Counted from the stretch's first letter, positions 36,985 through 47,605 are shown. The stretch is DNA of 64,000 nt from an uncultured Granulosicoccaceae bacterium (GCA_937930305.1 CALGLE010000012.1:1-64000); one strand, 5' to 3'. Notes: generated by a model from the letters alone, not told the origin. Made by a program: numbers and translations.

Positions 36985-38253
36985 ATGAATAGCCATCAAT
37001 CGCCCGCCAGTTCACTTGAACAAACGCTTGCACAAGTGGTTCGAGAGGACTGGGGGCGAATGCTTGCAGCCTTAGTTGCCTCAATTCATGATTGGCAGCT
37101 TGCGGAAGATGTTCTGCAAGACTCTGTGGCAAAAGCGCTGGTCGTTTGGAAGAAAGACGGTATTCCTGATTCGCCGATGGCCTGGCTAATTACCTCAGCC
37201 CGGCGCCGAGCCATTGATCACTTTAGACGTCATAAGCGCTTCAACGAGCTGGAGCCAGAACTCATTCGTTTTATAGAACTGCATGACACTCAATCGGATA
37301 TGGATTTAGACGCGATCATTCCAGATAAACGACTTGAACTTATTTTTACGTGCTGTCACCCAGCACTTGAGCGAAAAACCCAAGTTGCTCTGACGTTACA
37401 TACCTTAGGTGGGTTAACCACACCAGAAATTGCAGCTGCGTTTTTAGATAAACCCACAGCCATGGCGCAGCGCTTAGTACGGGCTAAGAAAAAAATATTA
37501 GCGGCAAACATACCGTTTGAAATTCCGCCAGCTCACAAGCTGCAAGAACGGGTATCGGCCGTGCTTTCCGTTCTGTATCTCATCTTCAATGAAGGGTATG
37601 TGGCATCAAAAGGGGAGGCATTAACTCGCGGTGATTTAAGCGACGAATCCATTCGACTCACCCGAATAGTTTGGCAGCTACTACCTGAGGAGTGCGAAGT
37701 TGCAGGCTTACTGGCGTTAATGCTGCTGCACGATTCACGGCGTGATTGCCGCATAGATGAGCATGGGCAGATGATTTCACTGGAACATCAAAAACGCAGT
37801 GATTGGGATCAAACTAAGATAAAAGAGGGCGTTGATTTAGTTAAGCTTACCTTAGCGAAACAACGAGTCGGCAGTTATCAAGTACAAGCGGCAATCAGCG
37901 CTGTACATGCAGAATCAGCCTCTTGGCAGGCAACCGATTGGACGCAAATCCATGCCTTGTATGACGTGCTGCATAAGCTTCAGCCATCAGGCGTTGTGCG
38001 CGTGAACCAAGCGGTGGCCATGAGCTATGCGGTGTCTATTGAAGCTGCTTTGACCCTATTGAACGAAGTGGCGCAAGACCGGAGCATGCAAACCTATCAA
38101 CCCCTCTACGCAGCCCGTGCGGATATGCACCATCGATTGGGGAACGATTTGCAGGCCACACAGGATTTGCAAAAGGCCATTGAATACAGTGATAACGCGA
38201 CGCATAAGCAATTTCTAGAACGTCGATTGATGGGAATTTCCTCCATCCAATGA
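36985..38253 (+). CDS. ECF42-type RNA polymerase sigma factor with C-terminal extension (DUF6596/TPR-like)
   Basis: [88 protein letters not shown]. Confidence 0.9.
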   Translation: MNSHQSPASSLEQTLAQVVREDWGRMLAALVASIHDWQLAEDVLQDSVAKALVVWKKDGIPDSPMAWLITSARRRAIDHFRRHKRFNELEPELIRFIELHDTQSDMDLDAIIPDKRLELIFTCCHPALERKTQVALTLHTLGGLTTPEIAAAFLDKPTAMAQRLVRAKKKILAANIPFEIPPAHKLQERVSAVLSVLYLIFNEGYVASKGEALTRGDLSDESIRLTRIVWQLLPEECEVAGLLALMLLHDSRRDCRIDEHGQMISLEHQKRSDWDQTKIKEGVDLVKLTLAKQRVGSYQVQAAISAVHAESASWQATDWTQIHALYDVLHKLQPSGVVRVNQAVAMSYAVSIEAALTLLNEVAQDRSMQTYQPLYAARADMHHRLGNDLQATQDLQKAIEYSDNATHKQFLERRLMGISSIQ

Positions 38254-38704
38254 GAACACTTAAGCAGCTACATAATACGTTGCCGCAAACCGGTTCTATG
38301 GAAGAAATATTAGACCCTGGTGGCTACAACGCGGTTAGAGGTCATGGTGGGCTAAGCGCTCGCGTCTTAACAAATGGTGAAAAATCCCTAGGTGACTCGG
38401 TTCGGCAGAATGAGTGTTTAGGTTTTGGGCCATCTTAAGATGGGCTATTGGGACCATCTTAGGTTAGAGACATACTTGCTGTTTTCCGTAAAAAGCGGAC
38501 GAAAAAAGGTTTGGCTGGTAGTCGGCTGTGGCCGGCGCCGTTCAGCGACCAAATTATGCAAATCTGTATGTCCGCTCAACAATATTCTAGCTGAGGAAAC
38601 AGTGAATAGTATCGGTTTGGCGTTGGACTTACGATGATCCTGGATGTATGTTCTACAGATTGATAAAGAGGGTGGGTACAATGACGAACGCGCCAAGCCC
38701 TTCG

Positions 38705-38725
38705 TGCGTTGTAGACGCATTTTTT
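38705..38725 (+). terminator. Weak rho-independent-terminator-like hairpin upstream of the PNPOx-family gene
   Basis: TGCGT-TGTAG-ACGCA followed by TTTTTT. Confidence 0.4.
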
Positions 38726-38741
38726 ATGAATTAGGAAGTTT

Positions 38742-39356
38742 ATGTCTAAAGACCGAATCGAAAGTTTAGAAGCACTATTGGCTTTGTACCCTGAGCCATT
38801 GGCAACTAGCGTGTCTAAAGAGCTATCAACGTTGAACGAGCTCTATTGTAAGATGATCAAAGCCGCTCCGTTTTTCACCATAGCCAGCATAGGCCCAGAT
38901 GGTATGGATTGCTCGCCACGAGGGGATACTCCCGGTTTTGTAGAAATTCTTAATGATAAGACCATAATCATTCCCGATCGCAGGGGCAACAACCGGCTGG
39001 ATACGCTTAGAAATATTGTGGTTGATCCACGAGTGGCACTTTTATTTTTAATACCGGGTAAGGGTGAAACTTTGCGCTTAAATGGAAGCGCGTATTTGTC
39101 GAAGGACAAAGCACTACTTAATCGGTTTAAGGTGAACGGCAATGTGCCAATTAGCGCGATAGTGGTGGAAATTGAGCGGGTTTATTTTCAGTGTGCTCGC
39201 GCATTAAAACGTTCTGGGTTATGGGATGCATCAAAACATGTTGACCCAAGCGGATTGCCAAGTGCTGGTGAAATGATTAAATCAGCGATTAAAGATTTCG
39301 ATGACGAAGCTTACGATGAAGGCCTACAAGATAGGCAGTTGCGCACTTTGTATTGA
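38742..39356 (+). CDS. Pyridoxamine 5'-phosphate oxidase family (FMN-binding split-barrel) protein
   Basis: FFTIASIGPDGMDCSPRGDTPGFVEILNDKTIIIPDRRGNNRLDTLRNIV; C-terminal W-x-S/A-K region. Confidence 0.85.
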   Translation: MSKDRIESLEALLALYPEPLATSVSKELSTLNELYCKMIKAAPFFTIASIGPDGMDCSPRGDTPGFVEILNDKTIIIPDRRGNNRLDTLRNIVVDPRVALLFLIPGKGETLRLNGSAYLSKDKALLNRFKVNGNVPISAIVVEIERVYFQCARALKRSGLWDASKHVDPSGLPSAGEMIKSAIKDFDDEAYDEGLQDRQLRTLY

Positions 39357-39371
39357 CGATAATACTTAGAA

Positions 39372-40256
39372 TTAGCTCGGCTTCTGCGATTGCCGCAAGA
39401 ACTTACGAAAGCCGCTAACTCGAGAATCATCCTTATAACGCCCTTTGGCCACATGACGAATACGCAGCAGGTTGTCGATCGGCACGGGTACGCCTTCATG
39501 GCCCAACAGATTTCTAAACACCGTGTCTTCGTAGGTTTTTCGCCAGCGAGTATCGGGTTGTTGATATAACTTCAAGTTACCGCAGTACCCCATACGTCGT
39601 GCCACATCCCCATGCACAATTTGAAAAGCGCCTTTCGCTTTGGTGATGGGGTTGGGGTGGAACATCGCAGGATCAATGGTTACCGGGCGGGGTTTGTTTA
39701 AACTCTGCGTCACCCATTCATGATCAGGTGGTAGCAGCTCGGTTATTTTTTCCCCATCGGGGAACAGTAACCCGACGCGTTGAGTTTTTAAGTGCGCTGC
39801 CAAACTGTCTAAACAGTTTTCGTTAAACATCAAATCACAATCGGCGAACCACACCCAATCGGCTTCTGTGGCCAAGGCCGCACGGTGTCGGCCGATGGCA
39901 CGTCTGAACAGTTCGGCTTTGGGAATAGCGATGGATCGCCAGATGACATTCGGTACCTTGCGTGCGGCGAAGTCTGCTGCTAAGTCGGCCGTTTCGGTAT
40001 CGCTGTCGGCGTGGAATAGGGTGTGGGTGAGTGTTAGGTTTTTTGGGGGATAGTTTACCAATGAACTGAATTGGTAAATCGCTAAATGAGCGTATTGCCA
40101 GCAGTGGCTAACAATTTCTAGGTGGGGAGTGCCGGTAGGCTGAGTTAATTCATCTGTGGCCGGTGGCTTGGGCGCGTACCAATGCGCAGGTATCACGTTA
40201 CCAACCAGTTTGGTGTAGTACTGATTACTTAACCACAAGAAAAGATCAGATCGCAA
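39372..40256 (-). CDS. Glycosyltransferase-like protein
   Basis: ADWVWFADCDLMFNENCLDSLAAHL (DxD-type motif) and GT-A-like layout. Confidence 0.55.
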   Translation of the reverse strand: MRSDLFLWLSNQYYTKLVGNVIPAHWYAPKPPATDELTQPTGTPHLEIVSHCWQYAHLAIYQFSSLVNYPPKNLTLTHTLFHADSDTETADLAADFAARKVPNVIWRSIAIPKAELFRRAIGRHRAALATEADWVWFADCDLMFNENCLDSLAAHLKTQRVGLLFPDGEKITELLPPDHEWVTQSLNKPRPVTIDPAMFHPNPITKAKGAFQIVHGDVARRMGYCGNLKLYQQPDTRWRKTYEDTVFRNLLGHEGVPVPIDNLLRIRHVAKGRYKDDSRVSGFRKFLRQSQKPS

Positions 40257-40260
40257 GGGA

Positions 40261-41328
40261 TTAAGATCTCAATTGCTCAAAAATCATTAAGTGATCAAGC
40301 TTTAAACGCACGCCAAACTGTTCACCCACGGCATGGTTATGATGTGAGGGGGCTAAACATAACAGCCGTGTGCTGCCCGGCATACGCAAGGTGTATAAAT
40401 GGTCGGCACCTCGAAAATCTTTTGCGATTACGGTGGCGCGAGTTGGGCTGGTGTCGTCGTGCAAGATGTCATCAGGTCGTACCAGTAGTTCAATTTGCGT
40501 ACCCACTTCAAAACGGTTAGACAATTCCCCTTCGATGATGCCCAGCTCGGTTTGAATACGATTGTTCTCTAAGGTGTTGCCGCACACAAACACGCCCTCG
40601 CCAATAAAGTCGGCGACGAAGCGGTCTTGTGGCTTGTGGTAAAGATCATAGGCGTTGTCCCACTGACACAAACCGCCGTCTTTAATCACGCCGATGTGGT
40701 CTGCAATGGCAAAGGCTTCATATTGATCGTGTGTCACCAACATAGCGGTAATGCCATCGTGCTTAAGAATTTCTCGCACCTCATGCGCTAACTGCACACG
40801 GCGCTCAGTGTCTTGGCTGCTGAAGGGTTCGTCCAATAACAACACCGGGGGGCGAGGCGCCATCGCTCGTATCAAAGCCACCCGTTGTTGCTGGCCACCT
40901 GAGAGCTGATGGGGGTAGCTGTTGGCATAACTTTGTAAGCCGACCAGCTCCAACAGTTCATCGACTCGTTGGGATACAACAGATTTTTTTGTTCCACGCA
41001 TGCCAAAGGCCACATTACGACGCACATTCATGTGTGGAAATAGGGCGAGGTCTTGGAACACCATGCCAATACGGCGGTGTTCGGGGCTGGTTTGCTGCTT
41101 TTCTGTGGCCATCGTTTCGCCCGCGATGTGAATCGAGCCAGCACTGGGTGCTTGAAAGCCAGCAATGGTTCGCAGTAGAGTGGTTTTGCCACAGCCGCTA
41201 GGGCCCAACAAACAGCCAATTTCACCTTCGGCTAAGGCAAAAGAGACATCACTAACCACGGGTACGCCACCCAGGGTCACGCTAATCTGGTTGAGTTCGA
41301 GTTGAGAATTTGAAGCGTTATCGGCCAT
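40261..41328 (-). CDS. ABC transporter ATP-binding protein (FbpC/PotA-like) with TOBE-like C-terminus
   Basis: [53 protein letters not shown]. Start at MADN (41328) preferred. Confidence 0.9.
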   Translation of the reverse strand: MADNASNSQLELNQISVTLGGVPVVSDVSFALAEGEIGCLLGPSGCGKTTLLRTIAGFQAPSAGSIHIAGETMATEKQQTSPEHRRIGMVFQDLALFPHMNVRRNVAFGMRGTKKSVVSQRVDELLELVGLQSYANSYPHQLSGGQQQRVALIRAMAPRPPVLLLDEPFSSQDTERRVQLAHEVREILKHDGITAMLVTHDQYEAFAIADHIGVIKDGGLCQWDNAYDLYHKPQDRFVADFIGEGVFVCGNTLENNRIQTELGIIEGELSNRFEVGTQIELLVRPDDILHDDTSPTRATVIAKDFRGADHLYTLRMPGSTRLLCLAPSHHNHAVGEQFGVRLKLDHLMIFEQLRS

Positions 41329-41383
41329 GGGTGAATGATAGCGGATCGGTGCGTGTTCTCGGTGGCTCACTACACTTCACATT

Positions 41384-44194
41384 ATGGTTGACATCACAGA
41401 CAAGCAATCTCAAATCGCCGAATCGCACTGGCAGCGCCTGTTCGGGCTCAGCCCATACTGTCTTTGGGTGTCAGAGCGCTTTGGGCGCGAGCCTGTCGCC
41501 CCCATCTGTGCCGATGCCCAGACGTTACAAGACACCCTGAATCAGCTTTGGGAGTCAGCCCAGAAGCAGGGCAATGCTTCAGGGGCTGCGTCAGCGTCGC
41601 TTGGCGTATCGGATGCGGATCGATTGAACGCCCAGCAACAGCTTATTCGTCGATTTCGTCACACCCAGATGCTGCACATTTTGGAAGCCGATCTCGAACA
41701 GCGGGTGGCACTGACTCAAACCCTGCAAAGCTTATCGGCGCTGGCAAAAGCTTGCCTTCAAGCCGCGGTTGCCTGGTCTGAGACGGCCTTGCAGGATCGA
41801 TACGGTCAGGCTCACGATAGGGACGGGTTACCGGTGCATTTGTTGGTCATCGGCATGGGGAAATTGGGCGGCCAAGAACTGAATGTGTCTTCTGATATCG
41901 ATCTGATATTCGCGTTTCGCCAAAACGGAGAAACCACCGGCCCCAAAGTGATCGAAACCGCTGAGTGGTGTCGTCGGGTTGCGCAGCGCACCACCCAAGT
42001 GTTGCACGCCAACACCGAAGATGGCATTTGTTACCGCGTGGACACGCGTTTGCGTCCCTTTGGTGACAGTGGCCCCTTAGTAATGTCGTTTGATGGCATG
42101 GAGCATTATTACCTCACGCAGGCGAGAAACTGGGAACGCTATGCCATGGTGAAAGCTGCGGTTATGGCAGGTACGAGTGAGGATGCAGCCGGATGGCAGG
42201 AGCTGATAAAACCCTTTGTGTTTCGGCGCTATTTAGATTATTCCACCATTGAATCGTTGGCCGAACTCAAACAAAAAATCAACACCAACTTACAAAGCAA
42301 AGAAGCCAACCGTGCGTCGAGTACTTGGAATGTAAAACTGGGCCACGGCGGCATTCGTGAAATTGAATTTATCGTGCAATCGTTTCAGTTAGTGCGCGGC
42401 GGGCGTGAGCCAGAATTACAGGGCCAAGAACTGTTGCCTACTTTAGGTGCGTTGGCGAAAAATTCGTTAATCAGTAAGCAAGATGAAACAGCGCTGTATG
42501 AAGCGTACGTTTTTTTACGCCGGACTGAGAACGCCCTGCAATCGTTTCGTGATCAACAAGTGCACACCTTGCCAAAGAGCGAAGAAGATCAAACGCGATT
42601 GGTTGATTGGATGGGCTATGCCGATTGGGCGTCATTCGATACCGATTTACAGGCACATCGAAAAGAGGTGATTGCGCGTTTTGACGATGTATTTCGAATC
42701 GATGATGACGAAGCCGCTGCAGTAAACGATCTCAGTGATCAGTTGGCATCGCACAAAATTCCTGTTAACGATGCGCTACAAGCCTCGTTGACGGAAGTAA
42801 CGGCTGGGACTTTGTATCAGCGTTTAACAGCGAACGCTCAGCGCCGCATCGATCGCATCATTCCCACAATGATTGCCTTGTGCGCTGAAGAGGATGCACC
42901 GGACGAAAGTTTGTCGCGCTGTCTTTCCTTGGTGCGGGTGGTGGCTGGGCGCAGTGGTTATTTACAAGTGCTGATTGAACAGCCTGCGGCGTTACAGCGC
43001 TTGGTGCACGTATTGTCACGCAGCCGATGGATAACCGATTTCATTACCAAGCACCCCATCGTCATTGATGAGTTATTGGTGCATTCCTCGGTGGAGGATT
43101 TCCCCAGCCGGCAGCAATTGTGGGAGCGAGCCAAGAAAGAGTGTGCTCGTGTGGCGGATGATGACCTAGATGTACAAATGGATGCCATGCGTCAATTTCA
43201 AAAAGCTCATGAATGTCGAGTGGCGGTGGCGGAATTAACCGATGACTTACCACTGATGCGAGTCAGTGACCAGTTAACTTGGTTGGCCGAAAGTGTGCTG
43301 GGTGCGGTGATGCTCTTAGTGGAAGCTGCGTTGTCCAAAGTACATGGCTGTCCGCATTTTGATGATGAAGGCATAACGCACGCGGCCTCGGTTGGGGTGG
43401 TGGCTTATGGCAAGCTGGGCGGGTTGGAACTGGCCCATGGTTCAGATTTGGACGTGGTGTTTGTGCACAACAGTCGTGGGCAATCGCAAATGACCGACGG
43501 TGAACGGCCCATTCCTAATACACAATACTACGCGCGTCTGGCGCAACGTGTGGTGAGCTTCATGACCACCTTGACACCTGCGGGCACCTTGTACGAAATG
43601 GATCTTAGACTGCGGCCCAACGGCAGTTCGGGTGTCTTGGTCACTGGCATCGAAGCGTTTGAGCGTTACCAGCTCGATTCTGCGTGGACTTGGGAGCATC
43701 AGGCTTTGTCACGCGCTCGAATGGTCTATGGCCCCGATTCTTTGGTGGATCAATTCGAGCAGGTTAGAAAAAGCGTGCTTGGGCAAGAACGGAACTTGCC
43801 CGAGTTGCAAGCGGAAGTTCGGGATATGCGCCAGCGTATGCGCAAACACTTGGGCTCGGAAGTATTGAGTGAAGAGATCGATTTAAAGCAAGATGCAGGT
43901 GGGCTGGCCGATGTTGAGTTCATCGTCCAATATTTGGTGTTGGCACACGCAGCCAAACACCCTGAATTGATTGAATTCACGGATAATATCCGTCTGTTAG
44001 AGGCTGCAACCCAGGTCCAAGTATTGGATGAGCGTTCGGGGGCACAGCTTAAAGAGCATTATGTCGCTTACCGAACCCTGGTTCATCGTCAGGCATTGCA
44101 GGGGCAAGGTAAGCGTTTGATTGAAGATGCTGAGCTTGCTCAGCGCCGTCAGGATGTGCAGGCCATTTGGCAGCATGTGTTGGACATAGACTAA
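41384..44194 (+). CDS. glnE: Bifunctional [glutamine synthetase] adenylyltransferase/deadenylase
   Basis: Two nucleotidyltransferase halves: GMGKLGGQELNVSSDIDLIF and AYGKLGGLELAHGSDLDVVF; RLRPFGDSGPLVMSF, LRLRPNGSSGVLV. Confidence 0.96.
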   Translation: MVDITDKQSQIAESHWQRLFGLSPYCLWVSERFGREPVAPICADAQTLQDTLNQLWESAQKQGNASGAASASLGVSDADRLNAQQQLIRRFRHTQMLHILEADLEQRVALTQTLQSLSALAKACLQAAVAWSETALQDRYGQAHDRDGLPVHLLVIGMGKLGGQELNVSSDIDLIFAFRQNGETTGPKVIETAEWCRRVAQRTTQVLHANTEDGICYRVDTRLRPFGDSGPLVMSFDGMEHYYLTQARNWERYAMVKAAVMAGTSEDAAGWQELIKPFVFRRYLDYSTIESLAELKQKINTNLQSKEANRASSTWNVKLGHGGIREIEFIVQSFQLVRGGREPELQGQELLPTLGALAKNSLISKQDETALYEAYVFLRRTENALQSFRDQQVHTLPKSEEDQTRLVDWMGYADWASFDTDLQAHRKEVIARFDDVFRIDDDEAAAVNDLSDQLASHKIPVNDALQASLTEVTAGTLYQRLTANAQRRIDRIIPTMIALCAEEDAPDESLSRCLSLVRVVAGRSGYLQVLIEQPAALQRLVHVLSRSRWITDFITKHPIVIDELLVHSSVEDFPSRQQLWERAKKECARVADDDLDVQMDAMRQFQKAHECRVAVAELTDDLPLMRVSDQLTWLAESVLGAVMLLVEAALSKVHGCPHFDDEGITHAASVGVVAYGKLGGLELAHGSDLDVVFVHNSRGQSQMTDGERPIPNTQYYARLAQRVVSFMTTLTPAGTLYEMDLRLRPNGSSGVLVTGIEAFERYQLDSAWTWEHQALSRARMVYGPDSLVDQFEQVRKSVLGQERNLPELQAEVRDMRQRMRKHLGSEVLSEEIDLKQDAGGLADVEFIVQYLVLAHAAKHPELIEFTDNIRLLEAATQVQVLDERSGAQLKEHYVAYRTLVHRQALQGQGKRLIEDAELAQRRQDVQAIWQHVLDID

Positions 44195-44211
44195 AAAACG
44201 AATCATTCATC

Positions 44212-44418
44212 ATGAAACAATCTGAATCTGAAGCCGTTGTCTTGGTAACGCGTGATCAACTCCCCATGCATTGCCCGCCGCCCGATTCATCCCTGTGGGA
44301 CAGCCATCCACGTGTGTATATTCCACTGGAGGATTCTAGCGAAGCCAGCTGTTCTTATTGCGGTACCCGATTTAAGCTCGTGGACGACGATTCACCCGAC
44401 GCAGGCTCGAACACCTAG
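44212..44418 (+). CDS. Small zf-CHCC type zinc-finger protein
   Basis: MHCPPPDSSLWDSHPRVYIPLEDSSEASCSYCGTRFKLVD: C...H...CxxC pattern. Confidence 0.7.
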   Translation: MKQSESEAVVLVTRDQLPMHCPPPDSSLWDSHPRVYIPLEDSSEASCSYCGTRFKLVDDDSPDAGSNT

Positions 44419-44447
44419 TCGAGTGGGTTAGGGATTCGAACAGTTCG

Positions 44448-45215
44448 ATGTTATTAGGACAAAACAACATCATCTCGATCGGTGATACCCAATCCGATCG
44501 CTACTGGCAGCATTTGAAGGACGTGCAGCCCAGTTTTGATAGCCATTACTTCAGTAATCAATGGTTGGAAAGCGCATCGGCCGTGATTGGCTCGGCAGCA
44601 GCTGGGCGTGGCAATACCCAAATCCTATCTTTGGAAGGGCAAGAACTGGTATTGCGGCATTACCGGCGGGGTGGGTACATCAGTAAAGTATCTGAAGATC
44701 GCTATTTATGGACGGGGCTCGATTCGGCCCGACCTTTTCACGAACTCGCCATTTTGGCGCATTTGTTTGAACTGAAATTGCCCGTGCCTCGCCCCTATGC
44801 GGCAGAAGTGGTACGAAATGGCGCTAGCTACAGCGGCAGCTTACTCACCTACCGCTTGCCGGGTTTAACCCTGGCTGAAGCGTTTGTGCAAAACAAAATG
44901 ACCCCCGATCTATGGCATCGAATTGGAGCATCCGTGCGACTGTTTCACAAACAAGGTATTTGCCACGCCGACCTAAACGCACACAACATTTTGATTCGAA
45001 CCGAATTGCCCACCATCGATGAAACGACGGTGGCTATTTTAGATTTTGACCGAGCCGCCATTAAAGATCCTGCTCAGAACGATTGGCAGCACAAGGTGCT
45101 CACCCGTTTGCAACGCTCGTTATTAAAAATTGCAGCGAAGCATAAATTGGGGTTACTGGAAATCGAGTGGCAAACCGTTCTAGACGGTGCGCACGATAAG
45201 GCCAGAGTGGTATAA
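44448..45215 (+). CDS. kdkA: 3-deoxy-D-manno-octulosonic acid kinase
   Basis: LVLRHYRRGGYISKVSEDRYLWTGLDSARPFHE, GICHADLNAHNILI, ILDFDRAAI. Confidence 0.9.
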   Translation: MLLGQNNIISIGDTQSDRYWQHLKDVQPSFDSHYFSNQWLESASAVIGSAAAGRGNTQILSLEGQELVLRHYRRGGYISKVSEDRYLWTGLDSARPFHELAILAHLFELKLPVPRPYAAEVVRNGASYSGSLLTYRLPGLTLAEAFVQNKMTPDLWHRIGASVRLFHKQGICHADLNAHNILIRTELPTIDETTVAILDFDRAAIKDPAQNDWQHKVLTRLQRSLLKIAAKHKLGLLEIEWQTVLDGAHDKARVV

Positions 45216-45263
45216 GCGGTTAAGGCTCTTCATCGGTTTTGCGTTGTGAAGGTAATGGATCTT

Positions 45264-46658
45264 TCAATGAACGCCAGAGATCGACGTGGCCCGTTTTAAC
45301 CACTGCGAATACAGTGCCACACAACCCACGGGTTCTTGTGCTTGGCTTTGCGGCGGATTGTCTCTGAGACTAAGCAGGACACTTACCGTCTCGGACGCAT
45401 GGGCTGTGATGGTGATGCAGCCACGTTCTTGCAGCCACTCCACGGCCTCTCGAAAATTTTCGGTGTGCGGCCCCGTTACCACAGGCACACCATGAAAGTA
45501 GGGCTCTAGGACATTATGGCCGCCGCGTTCTATTAAAGAGCCGCCCACAAAGGCCGCCCCCGCACCGCTGTACCAGTCATGCAGTTCTCCCAAGGTATCC
45601 GCCACATACAGTCGATGGGTTTCGTTAGGAACACCACCGAGGCTGCGACGTTCTGGTAACGCATTTGGAAAACGCTCAGCTAAGGTTTTATGCAAGGCTT
45701 CAGCGCGTTCAATATGGCGTGGGACCAGCACCAATAAACCCTCATTAACCTGTTGCATCCAATCGTTTGCAAGCTGCTCTTCTTCTGGCGGGTGGGTGGA
45801 GGCAGCAACCACATAAGCCGGTTGAGCATCACTTTGCCCGATAGGCACCGTGCAACGCTGTGGCCGGTTATCAGCGAACTTCAAATCCCCCACCACAGTG
45901 ATCAATGAGGCATTCGCACCGAGTTTTTTATAACTGTCTGCGTCAGCCGCACTGCGTGCCAGCACACGTACCGAGTGCAAAGCCGCTTGGTAGGCAGGGG
46001 CTAAGGTGCTAGCTAAACGGTGATTCGGTTCAACGGTGTTTAATGTTTTCTCAGTGGCGCGCGCGTTCACCAGGGTGACCGGTATTTGTTGGCGGTGAAG
46101 TGTGGTGTAGAGGTTGGGCCAAATCTCTGTTTCAACCATCACCACGTGTTGAGGCAATGTTCTGGAAATAAACCGGGATGTGATGTTTTTTGTGTCGATG
46201 GGTGCGTAGGCGTGCTGCACACAATGGCCCAATTCGGACTCATCTAAACGTTGCTGCAGCACTTGAAAGCCTGTCGTGGTATTGGTGGTGACCAACCATT
46301 GCGCGTTCGGTGCTTCGCTTAATCGTTCTTGAATGACCGATTGCAATAAAGGCCAAACGGTTTGAATTTCTCCCACTGAAGCGGCGTGCCACCAATCAAA
46401 GGATGACTGCGATAGTTGTTGTTTCTGTTTCTGTTTCTGTTTCTGTTTCTGTTTCTGTTTCTGTTGCGTTTGCTGTTGCGAGTTTTTTTTCAGCGCATGC
46501 CGCTTAGATACAAAGCCTAAGCGCTCTCCGAAAAACCGCTTATCGCGTTCGCTGAAAGACTTCCAAGCGGCATGACAAACAAACAGTATCGATGCAAGAC
46601 GTATCAACGTTTGGTAACGCCAACCGGGTTTTACGTTGGATGCTGAATTCGCTGACAT
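45264..46658 (-). CDS. waaA: 3-deoxy-D-manno-octulosonic acid transferase
   Basis: GERLGF, WWHAASVGEIQTVWPLL, YAPIDTKNITSRF, VMVETEIWPNL, FVGGSLIERGGHNVLEP. Confidence 0.93.
   Translation of the reverse strand: MSANSASNVKPGWRYQTLIRLASILFVCHAAWKSFSERDKRFFGERLGFVSKRHALKKNSQQQTQQKQKQKQKQKQKQKQQLSQSSFDWWHAASVGEIQTVWPLLQSVIQERLSEAPNAQWLVTTNTTTGFQVLQQRLDESELGHCVQHAYAPIDTKNITSRFISRTLPQHVVMVETEIWPNLYTTLHRQQIPVTLVNARATEKTLNTVEPNHRLASTLAPAYQAALHSVRVLARSAADADSYKKLGANASLITVVGDLKFADNRPQRCTVPIGQSDAQPAYVVAASTHPPEEEQLANDWMQQVNEGLLVLVPRHIERAEALHKTLAERFPNALPERRSLGGVPNETHRLYVADTLGELHDWYSGAGAAFVGGSLIERGGHNVLEPYFHGVPVVTGPHTENFREAVEWLQERGCITITAHASETVSVLLSLRDNPPQSQAQEPVGCVALYSQWLKRATSISGVH
46421..46462 (+). repeat. 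Hexanucleotide tandem repeat (GTTTCT)x7 inside waaA
   Basis: Seven exact GTTTCT units read directly; minus strand encodes the (Q/K) alternating tract. Confidence 0.97.
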
Positions 46659-47605
46659 TACACGTAGGGGTTCGTGGCCCCTGGCGGGGGTTTAAAGCGT
46701 TTGTGTAACCATAAGTATTGCTCAGGAAAGCGCGATACTTGTTCTTCGAATAAATCATTGATTGCTTGTGTACTGCTTAGCTCATCCGTTAAATCTAATT
46801 GCAGCGGTGCAAAAAAAGTGATGCAATAACTGGCGCCGTTATCATGACGCGTGGGAATCATCGGAATGATGGTGGCTTTGGTCATATGGGCAATGCGCGC
46901 GGTGCCGTTTGAGGTCAGTACGGGTTGCTTAAAGTACTGTGTGGCAATACCACCTTGTGATTGGCTGACGCACTGATCAGGTGAGTACCACACGGTATGG
47001 CCCTTTTTTAAATGGCGAATCATGTCGCGAATGTTTTTATTATCAATCATCGGTTGAATCCGGCGTTTGCGCTGCGACACCAACCATTCGGCCACCATGG
47101 GATTTTTGGGTGGGTCATAGACGGCGGCAATTGGCCAGCGTGGCCCCACGTAGCCACCGGCAATCTCTAAGGTAGAGAAGTGGGCTTGCAAAAAAATTAC
47201 GCCGTTGTCCGAGTTCAATGCCGAGTTTAAGTGTTCAACGCCTGCAACGCTAAATCGTTCATCCACAGCGTCCATGCCACGAAACCATAACCAGGCGGTT
47301 TCTACGATGGTCATGCCGACATGGGCATAAACGGCTTTTACTCGCGTCGCTTGTTGTGCATCGCTGAGCTCGGGGAAGGCTAAAGCGATGTTGACTTGGG
47401 TGGCGCGACGTCGTTTGGGGATCAAAAAATACGCTAACGCGCCAAGCTTTCTGCCTATCGACATGGCAGCATCAAAAGGGAGTCGGGTTAGCAGCCAAAG
47501 TAGGCCGAGTACCAGCCAGATTGGCCAGTACTTAGGGTGGCGATAGGCGCTTGCGTTAAACGCTAATTCGCCTATCGCATTGGCGTTACTGGGGTGGTTT
47601 TTCAA
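46658..47605 (-). CDS. Lipid A biosynthesis acyltransferase (LpxL/LpxM-like)
   Basis: IFLQAHFSTLEIAGGYVG (HX4E), AVYDPPKNPMVAEWLVSQRKRR, YSPDQCVS. Confidence 0.9.
   Translation of the reverse strand: MKNHPSNANAIGELAFNASAYRHPKYWPIWLVLGLLWLLTRLPFDAAMSIGRKLGALAYFLIPKRRRATQVNIALAFPELSDAQQATRVKAVYAHVGMTIVETAWLWFRGMDAVDERFSVAGVEHLNSALNSDNGVIFLQAHFSTLEIAGGYVGPRWPIAAVYDPPKNPMVAEWLVSQRKRRIQPMIDNKNIRDMIRHLKKGHTVWYSPDQCVSQSQGGIATQYFKQPVLTSNGTARIAHMTKATIIPMIPTRHDNGASYCITFFAPLQLDLTDELSSTQAINDLFEEQVSRFPEQYLWLHKRFKPPPGATNPYV

Noticed and set aside
38250-38637. Two small ORFs (62 and 70 aa) after the ECF42 gene
   Set aside because: No recognisable domain, overlapping each other, unlikely composition; region treated as non-coding or remnant.
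46421-46462. waaA repeat as an on/off phase-variation switch
   Set aside because: Unit length is 6 nt, so gain or loss of units keeps the frame; only linker length would vary.
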